Shown: positions 7,345 through 16,182 of the stretch, piece by piece | How positions within the stretch are numbered: position 1 is the first letter of the stretch | Layout of the letters: every line of letters begins with the position of its first letter | NCBI GenBank assembly: GCA_035311445.1 | Contig: DATGCX010000009.1 | Location: 1-42,701, forward strand | DNA length: 42,701 nt | DNA from: JAJPKK01 sp035311445 | GTDB lineage: Bacteria; Pseudomonadota; Alphaproteobacteria; Rhizobiales; Xanthobacteraceae | Direction: 5' to 3' | Made by a program: the position numbers and the translations under genes | The notes under the pieces: model-generated | Database searches by the model: none | What the model saw: only the letters and a program-made list of their open reading frames with translations | What the model was told of the DNA's origin: nothing

Positions 7345-8778
7345 ATGTCTGAAGTCATTTTTTCCCCGGGCGTTCGGCAAAATTTGAGGGCTCCGCAAAA
7401 CGCCGCGAGTCTGATGCAGACGACCCAAGGTCGCCTGACGACGGGCAAGAAGATCAATAACGCGCTCGATAATCCGACGAGCTGTTTTACCGCCGCGGCG
7501 CTCGATGCCCGCAGCGGCGAACTGTCGGCCCTGCTCGACCAGATGTCGAACGGCATCAGCACGATTCAGGCCGCCAATAATGGCCTCACTTCGATCACCA
7601 ACATCATCCAGGCCATGCAGGCGAGCGTGACTCAGGCGCGTCAGGATTCGTCGTGGCAGGATCAGTCGTTCTCGGTCAGTGCTGCCGCGATCGGCTCCGC
7701 GGCCTTGCAGCAACTGACATTCTCGGGTGGCGCGGTGACCGGCAATCAGTCGATCTTCCTCAATGATACCGAGACGCTCAACGGCACGGGCGGCCTTGGC
7801 GGCGGTACATCGGGCACCACCGGCACGCTCACCATCCAGGCCACCGATATCAATGGCGGCAACCCAGTGAACGTGGCCGTGAATGCCGCTGACACGGAAG
7901 CGACAGTGATTGCGGCCATCAACAATGCCGTTCGCATCCCAAATTTCGCCGTCGACGACGGCACGGACCAGATCAAACTCCAGGATACCGGCGGCAACGT
8001 GGTCACAGTCAGCGGAACGGCGGCAGCGGCGCTCGGCTTCGGCGCCGGCAACACTACATCGACGGCGACAGCCGGCCCGGCGCAAACCGCCGACAACCTC
8101 GTCGCCCTCATCAACAGTAATCCCAATCTCGCCGGGCTTGTAAAGGCATCGAACAATTCCGGCCAATTGCTGATCACAAACCTCTCGACCAACACGTTGA
8201 CGATCACGGGCGTCAGCAACACCGCGGTCGATGGATCGACCGGTACCACCTCCATCGGCGGCAATACCGTCCGCGCCAACCTCGTCACATCGTTCAACCA
8301 GCTTCGCAATCAGCTCGACACCATCGCCAATGACTCAAGCTTCAACGGCAATAATCTGCTCACCGGCGACCAGTTGAAGCTGGTGTTCAACGAGACCGAC
8401 ACGAGCTCACTGACCATTCAATCGACCGCCCCGACCGGCATTAATCACGCCGTGCTTGGGATCGGCGGCGGGACGCTGACGCAATTCCAAGATAACATAC
8501 AGCTCGACACTCTGCTGGTCGCGTTGCATAACGCCTTGATTACCGTGCGCAACCAGGCCGCCGCCTTCGGCTCGAATCTGTCGATCGTGCAAAATCGCCA
8601 GGATTTCACCAAACAGCTGATCAACACGCTGCAGTCCGGCTCCGATGCCCTTAGCCCCGCCGACAGCAACACAGAGGGTGTCAACATGCTTGCATTGCAG
8701 ACCCGCCAGCAGCTCTCCACCACTGCGTTATCGCTCGCCAACCATGCGAACCAGGCGGTGCTGCGGCTGTTCCAATAG
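7345..8778 (+). CDS. Flagellin
   Basis: 477 residues, exported by the flagellar type III system and polymerised into the filament. The N-terminal D0/D1 helix is clear (NLRAPQNAASLMQTTQGR, then LTTGKKINNALDNP, residues about 13-45). The C-terminal D0 helix is LALQTRQQLSTTALSLANHA, ending LRLFQ. A variable beta-rich centre (about 130-330) is full of Thr, Gly and Asn. Length fits rhizobial flagellins. Odd point: Cys47 (NPTSCFTAAAL); flagellins usually avoid cysteine. The start has only a weak GGAA site. Regulation is probably by CtrA through the tandem boxes upstream. No flagellar chaperone, flbT or second flagellin lies nearby, so this is an isolated copy. I cannot say whether it belongs to the thick or thin flagellum. 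Confidence 0.92.
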   Translation: MSEVIFSPGVRQNLRAPQNAASLMQTTQGRLTTGKKINNALDNPTSCFTAAALDARSGELSALLDQMSNGISTIQAANNGLTSITNIIQAMQASVTQARQDSSWQDQSFSVSAAAIGSAALQQLTFSGGAVTGNQSIFLNDTETLNGTGGLGGGTSGTTGTLTIQATDINGGNPVNVAVNAADTEATVIAAINNAVRIPNFAVDDGTDQIKLQDTGGNVVTVSGTAAAALGFGAGNTTSTATAGPAQTADNLVALINSNPNLAGLVKASNNSGQLLITNLSTNTLTITGVSNTAVDGSTGTTSIGGNTVRANLVTSFNQLRNQLDTIANDSSFNGNNLLTGDQLKLVFNETDTSSLTIQSTAPTGINHAVLGIGGGTLTQFQDNIQLDTLLVALHNALITVRNQAAAFGSNLSIVQNRQDFTKQLINTLQSGSDALSPADSNTEGVNMLALQTRQQLSTTALSLANHANQAVLRLFQ

Positions 8779-9235
8779 GTGCGCTGCGGTTCTGCCGCGG
8801 CGGGTGCGCACTCGTAAACATCACGATGCTCGAACACCGAGCAATCTCACGGCTGCAATAATGTTATCTTAGGCGGCAAAATGCGTAAGACCGCCAAAGG
8901 ATCGCATGGCGGTGTCGTCGCCGATCTTGTCCCTGTGGCCCCGGACTCTATGGTAGAAACAAGAATAAGCGGGTGGCCGGGACATACTCAACGACCACAA
9001 GGAGAGAAGCGAGCCGCTTCAACTGACCTGGAATCCCCACCACGCGCCGCATATCATCGCGTGGACTGTGGTGCGACGCCGGCCGAACGCATTCCGCAGC
9101 TGGAGAGGCTGCATACCGGCTGCCCTTGTCGTGCTGGAATTGCACCGCACGCTCTATTAACATCCATCGCCATCACCGTCACCGTAACCGGACGGCAAAT
9201 TCAAATCGGCAAAAATGATCCGTCGGGGATGAAAA
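8779..9235. other. Spacer after flagellin with a repeat-like micro-ORF
   Basis: Just after the flagellin stop is a GC-rich imperfect hairpin (about 8780-8812, GTGCGC/GCGCAC arms with an inner GCGG/CCGC stem) without a T-tract. At 8948-9163 a minus-strand frame resembles the one at 6765-7031 (starts MLIERAVQFQ versus MLMDRMAQFQ). No gene can be called firmly. Confidence 0.5.
8948..9163 (-). other. Micro-ORF or diverged repeat, copy right of flagellin
   Basis: A 71-codon minus-strand frame whose first 34 codons align with the frame beginning at 7031: ML-[IM]-[ED]-R..QFQ, then TAT, then TGC-[GC]TT-CG[GA]-CCG, then CAC. One codon is gained or lost in frame and several changes are in third positions. 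No ribosome site is clear. It may be a small peptide gene or an intergenic repeat. Confidence 0.35.
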
Positions 9236-10246
9236 ATGGGGTTGGGCTCGTTGGCGACTATCAGGCTTACGTGTTCCGGCCTGGCGCGGCTTCTTGCCAT
9301 CGCAATCGCTTTCGCGTTTTGCGCTGCGGGATCGACCGCGGCAGAGCCGATCTACCCGACTCGTCCGGTGCGTATCATCGTGCCCTACGGGCCTGGAGGT
9401 GTCGCCGACACCACCATGCGCATCATCGCTGACAAACTCACCCAGAAGCTCGGCCAGCAATTCATTGTCGACAATCGGCCGGGCGCCGGCGGCATTGTCG
9501 CCGCCAAAGCAGCGGCCACCGCCCCACCGGACGGCTATGTCCTGCACCTCACCGGCAACGGCACCGCCATCTCAACGGCGCTGTTCCGACAGCTGCCTTA
9601 TGACGTGCTGCGGGACTTCACGCCCATCACCATCACCGCCTGGTTCGACCTTCTCATTGCCACCAGGGCGGACGGGCCGCTTCAGACCGTGGCCGATATT
9701 CTCAAGGCGGCGCGCCAGAACCCCGGCAAGCTCAACTTCGGCACCATAGCGCCTGGCAGTACCCAGAACCTGTCGGCTGAATTGTTCAAGAGCGCCGCCG
9801 ATATCGATGTTGCCATGGTTACCTATCGCACGACCCCGGAGCTCGTTACCGGGCTCATGCGCGGTGACGTGCAGATCGGCTTCGACTATTACGCGGGGCT
9901 CAACGCGGCGGTCAGCGGCCGGCAACTCAAGGCGGTCGCGACCACCGGCGGCAAGCGCACGCCGGCGCTGCCCGCCGTGCCGACAGTCAGCGAAAGCGGG
10001 CTCCCGGGCTATGTGGTGGAGAGTTGGAATGCGCTTTCAGGCCCGGGCGGCATGCCGGACGACATCGTCAAGTTCCTCAACCGTGCTGTAAACGATATTC
10101 TCAACCTGCCAGAGGTGAAGGAGAAGGCCATGCTCAACGGCATGGAGGCGCGCGGCACAAGCCCGGAGGAAATGCAGGCGCGCATGAAAGGCGATATCGC
10201 CAAATGGGCCGCCGTCATCGAGAAGGCCGGCATCGAACGGCAGTGA
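9236..10246 (+). CDS. Bug/TctC-type tripartite tricarboxylate transporter binding protein
   Basis: 336 residues, periplasmic. Residues 1 to about 36 are a Sec signal peptide (hydrophobic LARLLAIAIAFAFCAAGSTAA). The mature part opens with YPTRPVRIIVPYGPGGVADT and has the Bug hallmark VDNRPGAGG (about 77-86), DGYVLHL and GLPGYVVESW segments. Bug proteins bind carboxylates such as tricarboxylates, nicotinate or aromatic acids and deliver them to TctAB permeases. No tctA or tctB is in the window, so this is an orphan receptor, as is usual in bradyrhizobia. A GGGGATG purine run precedes the ATG. The next gene, a decarboxylase-like protein, is on the same strand 250 bases on, but cotranscription is uncertain. 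Confidence 0.9.
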   Translation: MGLGSLATIRLTCSGLARLLAIAIAFAFCAAGSTAAEPIYPTRPVRIIVPYGPGGVADTTMRIIADKLTQKLGQQFIVDNRPGAGGIVAAKAAATAPPDGYVLHLTGNGTAISTALFRQLPYDVLRDFTPITITAWFDLLIATRADGPLQTVADILKAARQNPGKLNFGTIAPGSTQNLSAELFKSAADIDVAMVTYRTTPELVTGLMRGDVQIGFDYYAGLNAAVSGRQLKAVATTGGKRTPALPAVPTVSESGLPGYVVESWNALSGPGGMPDDIVKFLNRAVNDILNLPEVKEKAMLNGMEARGTSPEEMQARMKGDIAKWAAVIEKAGIERQ

Positions 10247-10496
10247 AACCGCCGCACAGGCGGCCTTCACGTTTGCGTGCGCCGCCAATCGCGATTTCAT
10301 TTTCGGTAAGACCGCTCAGACGCTTGATCCGAATCTCGCCGATGAGAGTGGATTGCGGCCAGGCATTTGACATTTCTTTCGAGTCGTGGCGGGGCTGTTC
10401 CGACCACGCCGATTATGCTTCCGCCACGCTTTAGGTTTGGGGTCGCCGGCGACAAGCCCGGCGACGGCTCTGGTATGTGTGAAAAGGATGCCTGCT

Positions 10497-11378
10497 ATGA
10501 GTCCCGTTTCCGAGCCGATGCATCTGTGCACCCTGCTTGCCACCTATCCGCACACCGCGCCGCTCAAGAACCGCGAGGTCACGTCTGCTTGCGTCGCACT
10601 TGACTTCAAGGACGTGACGCCGGTGTGGAGCGGCTTCAAAGCGATGGTGCGTCGGCAGGAATTCGATGTGTCCGAAATGGCGATCGTCACCTATCTGATC
10701 GCGAAGTCATTCGGCAAGCCGATGGTGCTGCTGCCGGCCGTGATGACCGGGCGGATTCAACACGCCTGGGCGATCTATAACGGTGAACGCGGGAGACTGA
10801 CGCCGGCCGATCTCAAGGGCAGGAAGGTGGGCATCCGCTCCTTCACCACCACGACCGGAGCATGGCTGCGCGGCATGTTCGAGAATGACTACGGACTCGA
10901 TCTCGCGAGCGTGCACTGGATTACGTTCGAGGAGCCTCATGTCGCCGAATATGTGGACACTACGGAACGCGCGCCGCCCGACAAAAAGATCATCCCGATG
11001 CTGCTCGACGGCGAACTCGATGCCGTTCTCGGCGAGCGCTCGGATGACCCGCGCTTGAAATCGCTGTTTGGCGACCCGGTGGCGGCCGCGCACGCCTGGT
11101 ACCGCAAGCACCATATCGTCCCTCTCAACCACATGGTGGTGGTCAGCGCCGAGCTGGCGAAATCACGCCCGGACGTTGTCGAGGAGGTCTACGCGCTCCT
11201 GAAGGAGGGCAAACGCCGCGCGCCACCGCCGGAGGGCGCCGACACCACGCCGTTCGGAGTGGAAGCCTGTGGTCCGGCCCTGCAACGCATCATCGATTAC
11301 GCGGCCCAGCAACGGCTGATCCCGCGACGGTTCGAGGTCGATGAACTGTTCGACGAAACGACGCTGAGGATGCGGTGA
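10497..11378 (+). CDS. 4,5-dihydroxyphthalate decarboxylase-like / PBP-fold protein
   Basis: 293 residues from the ATG at 10497, chosen because AAGGA lies 8 bases upstream; the frame continues up to 10386 without a site. There is no signal peptide. Features typical of the group are EFDVSEMAIVTYLIAKSFGKP (about 55-75), GRKVGIRSFTTTTGAWLRG (about 105-125), LLDGELDAVLGE and the C-terminal FGVEACGPALQRIIDYAAQQ. These match proteins annotated as 4,5-dihydroxyphthalate decarboxylase, which have a periplasmic-binding-protein fold. The real substrate is unknown; the annotation is inherited from one phthalate pathway and no other phthalate gene is here. A double-hairpin repeat starts right after the stop (11386). 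Confidence 0.75.
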   Translation: MSPVSEPMHLCTLLATYPHTAPLKNREVTSACVALDFKDVTPVWSGFKAMVRRQEFDVSEMAIVTYLIAKSFGKPMVLLPAVMTGRIQHAWAIYNGERGRLTPADLKGRKVGIRSFTTTTGAWLRGMFENDYGLDLASVHWITFEEPHVAEYVDTTERAPPDKKIIPMLLDGELDAVLGERSDDPRLKSLFGDPVAAAHAWYRKHHIVPLNHMVVVSAELAKSRPDVVEEVYALLKEGKRRAPPPEGADTTPFGVEACGPALQRIIDYAAQQRLIPRRFEVDELFDETTLRMR

Positions 11379-11809
11379 CTACGTAGGGTGGGCAACGCGC
11401 GAGCAATGACGTGAGTGGCATACGAGCGCTATAGCCGCGTTGCCCACGCGGTCGGGCCCCGGGTCTCACAGGGTGGGCAAAATCGCCTGCAGTGATTGGA
11501 TGTTTGCGACCGCCGTGCGGGCGATTTTGCCCACCCGAAGCCGGAACCAAACAGGACGTTTGAGACAACAACCACCCTCAGCTGTGCGGACAAATTTTTG
11601 GATGATCCACCGATTCACATCCGCCCGTACTGTCCCGCACGCTGCGGGTGCTGTCCGTAAACCCCTATCGGGACAAGCCTTATAGGCTCGGCAATCGTCG
11701 CACAAGACGATCGATAAGCCACCAAATTCTTCGCACAAAATGCAAAGAATCAACTGACAAGGGACTACGCGCCGACAAGGGAGGTGACGCCCCGTGAGTA
11801 CGGCGCAAC
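11379..11809. other. Spacer between convergent genes carrying a double-hairpin repeat
   Basis: The first part (11386-11536) is a composite inverted repeat listed separately. The rest (11537-11809), up to the end of the minus-strand small secreted gene, shows no recognisable gene. Confidence 0.5.
11386..11536. repeat. Composite double-hairpin intergenic repeat, copy 1
   Basis: Two consecutive inverted repeats are seen. Hairpin A has arms GGGTGGGCAACGCG (11386-11399) and CGCGTTGCCCACGC (11436-11449), with one mismatch. Hairpin B has perfect 16-bp arms GGGTGGGCAAAATCGC (11471-11486) and GCGATTTTGCCCACCC (11521-11536). The same A-then-B order occurs at 40018-40168. It follows the stop of the decarboxylase-like gene and may stabilise or end transcripts. 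Confidence 0.85.
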
Positions 11810-12070
11810 CTACTTCGCATTCGACCGCGACTGATTTTGACCGGGCGTCGGCGTGGACGTATTGCGCACTCCGCCCCACGGATCCGTCTTGCCTTTTGCG
11901 TCAGGAATCTTGCTGATGCCAGCCTTGTAGCCGGCCTCGCGCTCCTGCTCCTGCCTTACTTCCACGTCGGTCTTGAGCTTGGCGCCTCCCCCCGCCATGT
12001 TAGGGCTGATCTGCGCGTAACCAGGCGTCGCGATCACAGCGATCGCCAGCACCAGTAGGATGTTTCTCAC
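11810..12070 (-). CDS. Small exported protein of unknown function
   Basis: 86 residues starting at a GTG (12070), supported by an AGGAGGAGG run 2-3 bases upstream. Residues 1 to about 20 are a Sec signal peptide (ILLVLAIAVIATPGYAQ). The mature part is short, polar and charged (DVEVRQEQEREAGYKAGISK, then DPWGGVR) and ends in a Thr/Pro/Gln/Asn-rich tail. I recognise this as a type often seen in bradyrhizobia but know no function. It stands alone, convergent with the upstream decarboxylase-like gene and divergent from the secreted-protein gene at 12282. Confidence 0.75.
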   Translation of the reverse strand: MRNILLVLAIAVIATPGYAQISPNMAGGGAKLKTDVEVRQEQEREAGYKAGISKIPDAKGKTDPWGGVRNTSTPTPGQNQSRSNAK

Positions 12071-12281
12071 CGCCTCCTCCTGTGGCCCTTCGGCTCCATT
12101 GCGACGGAGGCGAACTTACTCCGTCGACGAATGACCGCAAGATAAGATTGCACTGCCGCGGAAGGGCATTCCGGCCTCCGTGCCCGGCACAGTCCGGCTC
12201 CGGCGACAAATACGATTTTGAGCATGATCTGGCTTCAAAAATCTGCGACTCTGCACGATCCGTACGAGATGGAGGATCGTC

Positions 12282-13118
12282 ATGCTCGACCGCAGCGCAA
12301 TGCGTGCCATCACGTTCGCCGCGATGCTGGTGATGGCAAGCTCAGGAGCCGCGGCATTCGACGAAACCAAATATCCCGATTGGTCGGGCCAGTGGATGCG
12401 GCCGCCGGGTGTCGGATTCCAATGGGATGGGACCAAGCCTCCGGGTCTGGCCCAACAGGCTCCGCTGATACCCGAATATCAGGCCGTGCTCGAGGCAAGT
12501 CTCGCCGACCCGGCGGCCGGCGGGCAGGGCGGCGACAATCTCGTCACCTGCCGCACCAATGGCATGCCGCGGATGATGACGGTCGCGTGGCCGATCGAAT
12601 TCGTCATCCTGCCGTACATCACTTACGTGAACTTCCATCCCTTCCTGCCGCGCCGCATCTATACCGACGGGCGCGAATGGCCCACCGAGATCGAGCCGTC
12701 CTTCGCGGGCTATTCGATCGGCAATTGGCTCGACACCGATGGGGATGGCCGCTTCGATACGCTGGAGGTCGAGACCCGCAACTTCAAGGGCCCGCGCACC
12801 TTTGAGCCGAGCGGCATTCCGCTCCACGACGACAACGAATCGATCGTTCTGGAGCGCATCTATATCGACAAGGCCGATCCGAACATCCTGCACAACGACA
12901 TTACCACCATCGATCACGCGCTGACACGTCCATGGACGGTGAACAAGCGCTATCGCCGCGAACGCAATGTTATTTGGTTCGAGGACAACTGCACCGAGAA
13001 CAACCGTCACATCATCGTCGGCACGGAGGCTTACTTCCTGAGCGCGGACGGTTACCTGATGCCCACCCGTAAGGACCAGCCCCCGCCCGATCTGAGATAT
13101 TTCAAGCCGCGAAAGTGA
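12282..13118 (+). CDS. Exported protein of unknown function
   Basis: 278 residues. GGAGG lies 6 bases before the ATG at 12282; a second Met at residue 7 is possible. Residues 1 to about 25 are a signal peptide ending SSGAAAF. The mature protein has WSGQWMRPPG near its start, a CRTNGMPRMM segment, DGREWP, a calcium-loop-like DTDGDGRFDTLE (about 150-161) and a C-terminal beta pattern with W(T)VNKRYRRERNVIWFEDNC and HIIVGTEAYFLSADG. This arrangement is shared by many unnamed secreted proteins found near uptake and catabolic genes in bradyrhizobia and sphingomonads. A lipocalin-like ligand-binding fold is possible but unproven. It sits between uptake/decarboxylase genes and a dehydrogenase. Confidence 0.75.
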   Translation: MLDRSAMRAITFAAMLVMASSGAAAFDETKYPDWSGQWMRPPGVGFQWDGTKPPGLAQQAPLIPEYQAVLEASLADPAAGGQGGDNLVTCRTNGMPRMMTVAWPIEFVILPYITYVNFHPFLPRRIYTDGREWPTEIEPSFAGYSIGNWLDTDGDGRFDTLEVETRNFKGPRTFEPSGIPLHDDNESIVLERIYIDKADPNILHNDITTIDHALTRPWTVNKRYRRERNVIWFEDNCTENNRHIIVGTEAYFLSADGYLMPTRKDQPPPDLRYFKPRK

Positions 13119-13342
13119 CGAGATACGGAGGCGAGGGAACAGAAAGGCCGCCGACCCTTTATCTTGCCGTCTGTGCGCTTTCGCTGGCATGACAAGAGCG
13201 TCAGCTTACGCCCACGTGGGCCCTTGACGCCGACCGGAGTCCTGGGATTTTGTTACGCGTCGACTTGGTGGGGGCCGAGGCGCCTGTTCACGGACAGCAT
13301 GGATGCTTTTTTTCTGTCTAGTCAAACCACGGAGTCGCTGCC

Positions 13343-14410
13343 ATGGCCACCTACAATATCCTGATTATGGGCGCTTCCTATGGGTCGCTGCTCGCCTCCA
13401 AGTTGCTGTTCGGCGGCCACAGCGTGAAGCTGGTCTGCCTGCCAGCTGAGGCCGATCTGATCAACGCAGAAGGTTTTCGTGTACGCATGCCTGTGAAGAG
13501 CCGCAAGGGCGAGATCGAGATCGACTCGCGCAAGCTGCCCGGCAAGGTCTCCGCCACCGGGCCGACTAACGTGAAGCCGACCGACTTCGATCTCGTTGGG
13601 CTCGCCATGCAGGAGCCGCAGTATCGTTCCGCCGGGGTACGCGAACTGCTCGATGCGGTGGCGCGATCCAGGATGCCGTGCATGTCGATTATGAACATGC
13701 CGCCGCTGCCTTACGTGAAGCGCATCCCGGGCTTGAACTACGAAGCGTTGAAACCCGCCTATACGGACCCGACCGTGTGGGACAGCTTCGATCCCGGACT
13801 GCTCACGCTCTGCAGTCCCGACCCGCAGGCGATCCGCCCTCCTGAAGAGAAGGTCAATGTCCTGCAGGTGACGTTGCCGACCAACTTCAAGGTCGCGAGG
13901 TTCGACAACGAAAATTACACAGCGATGCTGCGCCAGCTCGAAAAGGACGTCGATGCGGTGCGCTTCGATGCGCCGGAGGGCAAGATAGAGCTGCCGGTAA
14001 AGCTCAGGGTGCACGATTCGATTTTTGTGCCGCTCGCCAAATGGGCGATGCTGCTCGCCGGCAACTACCGCTGCATCACTCCGGACGGGATCCGAACCGC
14101 GCAGGAAGCCGTGCATTCCAATCTCGAAGAGTCGCGATCGGTCTACGATTTCGTGTTCGATCTCTGCGTCAGGCTTGGTGCTGCTCCGGCCGACCTGGTG
14201 CCATTTGAGAAATATGCCGCCGCCGCAATGAGCCTCACGCGCCCGGCCTCAGCAGCGCGCGCGCTGCAAAACGGCGCGCCTTACATCGAGCGCGCCGACA
14301 AGCTCGTGCAGCTGATCGCGGCCCAAAAGGGCCTCCGCCATCCGGTCATCGATGCGGGCGTCGCGCTGGTCGACGCGCGACTGGAGGCAAACCGCAGGAA
14401 AGCGGCCTGA
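13343..14410 (+). CDS. Ketopantoate reductase-like (ApbA/PanE) dehydrogenase
   Basis: 355 residues, cytosolic. The N-terminal Rossmann motif reads ILIMGASYGSLLASKLLFGGHSVKLVC (about 6-32), with GASYGS in place of the classical GxGxxG. This is followed by the FDLVGLAMQEPQYRS segment (about 78-92) where PanE has the second strand set. The C-terminal half is helical, with AKWAMLLAGNYRCIT near the place of the catalytic-Lys helix. The family reduces 2-oxo acids with NADPH. The altered glycine motif and extra length (PanE is about 300) suggest a different substrate than ketopantoate. No close upstream gene reads into it, so it is probably monocistronic. Confidence 0.75.
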   Translation: MATYNILIMGASYGSLLASKLLFGGHSVKLVCLPAEADLINAEGFRVRMPVKSRKGEIEIDSRKLPGKVSATGPTNVKPTDFDLVGLAMQEPQYRSAGVRELLDAVARSRMPCMSIMNMPPLPYVKRIPGLNYEALKPAYTDPTVWDSFDPGLLTLCSPDPQAIRPPEEKVNVLQVTLPTNFKVARFDNENYTAMLRQLEKDVDAVRFDAPEGKIELPVKLRVHDSIFVPLAKWAMLLAGNYRCITPDGIRTAQEAVHSNLEESRSVYDFVFDLCVRLGAAPADLVPFEKYAAAAMSLTRPASAARALQNGAPYIERADKLVQLIAAQKGLRHPVIDAGVALVDARLEANRRKAA

Positions 14411-14872
14411 TCGGCGAACGGCGCCCAACGTGGAAGTGGCCCACGTGCAGGATGGGTTTGAGCGCAGGCGAAACTCGTCAGTCAATCGCGCCGCGCAGAC
14501 CTAATGGGTTTCGCTCCCGCTCAACCGATCCGACATGTTACCACTCGGCGTAGCCGCGTCAGGACGTGTGAGTACTTTAAACCAGTTTCAGATTAAATGT
14601 CCCGAGTGCAAAATCCCGTCCCGCCGTCCTTCTGAGCAAGCACAAGCGACGCAGGGGCGAGGACGCAGTCGAAGAATTCCGAGGATGCCTGTTCGGTACG
14701 GGACTGCTCTCCATGCGGGCAACTTTCGCGCGTATACGGGACATTAGTCTATTCACCAAGAAGTCATCTGGTTTTCATCCTCCAATAATATTCCTGTCCC
14801 GGTCGGGTGTTGGTCCATTCCATGTTGGGTTGGCCAGCATCGGCGCCAACCCCACTCTTCTGGAGGTAGTTG
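14411..14872. other. Non-coding spacer of about 460 bases
   Basis: No gene is recognised. Part of it looks less GC-rich than the neighbours. Just before the phosphoesterase ribosome site is a perfect 8-bp hairpin, GGGTTGGC (14827-14834) and GCCAACCC (14845-14852), which would lie in the mRNA leader. Confidence 0.5.
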
Positions 14873-16087
14873 ATGTCGCACGTCAGACGTTTCGGAACGC
14901 TGGGCTTATTGGCCCTGCTGACTGTCTCAATCCAATGGCAGGCCCGGGCAGACGATGGCCGCTCAGTCAAGAAGGTCTTCGTGATCGCCATGGAAAACCA
15001 CAACTGGACGCAACCGGCCAACCAGTTTTCCGGTCCGATCCAGCAGATTTTCCAGAACCCCAACGCCCCGTTCATCAACAGCCTGGTTAACGGATCCGCC
15101 GTCGGCATCAGCCGGCAGGTGGCCTTCGCCGCGAACTACCACAACGTCCTGGCCACGGCCAGCGGGAATAATCCCCATATCCATCCTTCTGAACCCAACT
15201 ACATTTGGGCGGAGGCGGGCTTCAATTTCAACATATTCAATGACGCCGATCCCTTTGTCCCGCTAGGCAATAATCAAGTCAATAACCTGGACAATCAGCT
15301 TCATCTTGTGGGTCTCTTGACCCAGGCCGGGAGGACTTGGCGGTCTTATCAGGAAGACACTGACTTGACGACGGTCAATGGAAAACTGACCAACGTTGTC
15401 CTGCCGAAGAATCAATGGACGGTTCCCCTCACCAGCTTCTCCGGAAACTTTGCCTCGGGCGTCAATCAGTTCAACGGCTCGACGCAGTTTAACTACGCCG
15501 CGAAGCACAATCCCCAGGTGTTCTTCACCGACAGCAACGGCGGCGACGACCCCACGCCGGCCAATCCGTTGTCTCACAACTATGCTCCGTTACAGCAGTT
15601 GTTTGTTGATCTGGCCAACAATACCGTGGCCGACTACAACTGGATTAGTCCCAATCAGTTCAACGACCAGCACACCGCTCTTACGGGGGGCTTCATGGGC
15701 CTGACGGGAGACGCGGCCAACATCCGCCAGGGTGACAACTTCCTGAGCATCGTCGTTCCTGCGATCATGGCGTCCCGCGCCTATCGGGATCGCGGCGCGA
15801 TCATCATCTGGTGGGACGAGTCCGAACAAGATACGGCGAATGCTAACCCGGACGACCTCAATCACACCATTGGGGAGATCGTGATTTCACCACTGGCTCA
15901 CCCCAACGTGAACGGCGTCCCGTTTGCCAGCCAAGTCTTTCTCACGCACTCGTCTGATCTGCGCACCATGCAGGAAATCTTCCATGTGACCAAGCCGCTT
16001 TTCCTGGGCGACGCCGTACACGCCAACGATCTTTCCAGCTTGTTCGCTCCCGGCGCGATTCCACACGACGATGAAGATGATAACTAA
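14873..16087 (+). CDS. Exported phosphoesterase / acid-phosphatase-like protein (PF04185-type)
   Basis: 404 residues from the ATG at 14873, with GGAGG 6 bases upstream; the TTG one codon earlier is not needed. Residues 1 to about 27 are a signal peptide (TLGLLALLTVSIQWQARADD). The mature start VKKVFVIAMENHNW carries the metal-binding Glu-Asn typical of the phosphoesterase family that includes phospholipase C and acid phosphatase A. Later are NNPHIHPSEPNYIW, FNDQHTALTGG and IIIWWDESEQDT, which would complete the two-metal site, and a His near IGEIVISPLAH. The tail is acidic (HDDEDDN). Substrate is not known. Codon use and lower apparent GC differ from neighbours, and it has its own terminator, so acquisition by transfer is likely. 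Confidence 0.85.
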   Translation: MSHVRRFGTLGLLALLTVSIQWQARADDGRSVKKVFVIAMENHNWTQPANQFSGPIQQIFQNPNAPFINSLVNGSAVGISRQVAFAANYHNVLATASGNNPHIHPSEPNYIWAEAGFNFNIFNDADPFVPLGNNQVNNLDNQLHLVGLLTQAGRTWRSYQEDTDLTTVNGKLTNVVLPKNQWTVPLTSFSGNFASGVNQFNGSTQFNYAAKHNPQVFFTDSNGGDDPTPANPLSHNYAPLQQLFVDLANNTVADYNWISPNQFNDQHTALTGGFMGLTGDAANIRQGDNFLSIVVPAIMASRAYRDRGAIIIWWDESEQDTANANPDDLNHTIGEIVISPLAHPNVNGVPFASQVFLTHSSDLRTMQEIFHVTKPLFLGDAVHANDLSSLFAPGAIPHDDEDDN

Positions 16088-16112
16088 GAGCTTTCGATGA
16101 ATTGTTTTACCG

Positions 16113-16148
16113 GCGCAGGGGCCCATGATGGTCTCTGCGCTTTTTTTT
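16113..16148 (+). terminator. Strong intrinsic terminator after the phosphoesterase gene
   Basis: An 11-bp stem (GCGCAGGGGCC at 16113-16123, GGTCTCTGCGC at 16130-16140, two G-T pairs) with a 6-base loop is followed by eight Ts at 16141-16148. It is the clearest protein-gene terminator in the window. Confidence 0.92.
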
Positions 16149-16182
16149 ATGCGGATAAGCCTTCCTGCGGTACTTGGGATTG

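Noticed and set aside
7261..8166. Open frame of 301 codons on minus across flagellin
   Set aside because: Antisense to the flagellin N-terminal and central regions; high GC leaves few stops. It also crosses the CtrA boxes.
12342..14116. Long minus-strand frames (12342-13190 and 13322-14116)
   Set aside because: Antisense to the exported protein and the ketopantoate-reductase-like gene, which have ribosome sites and recognisable structure. Composition of the shadows is biased to Arg, Gly and His.
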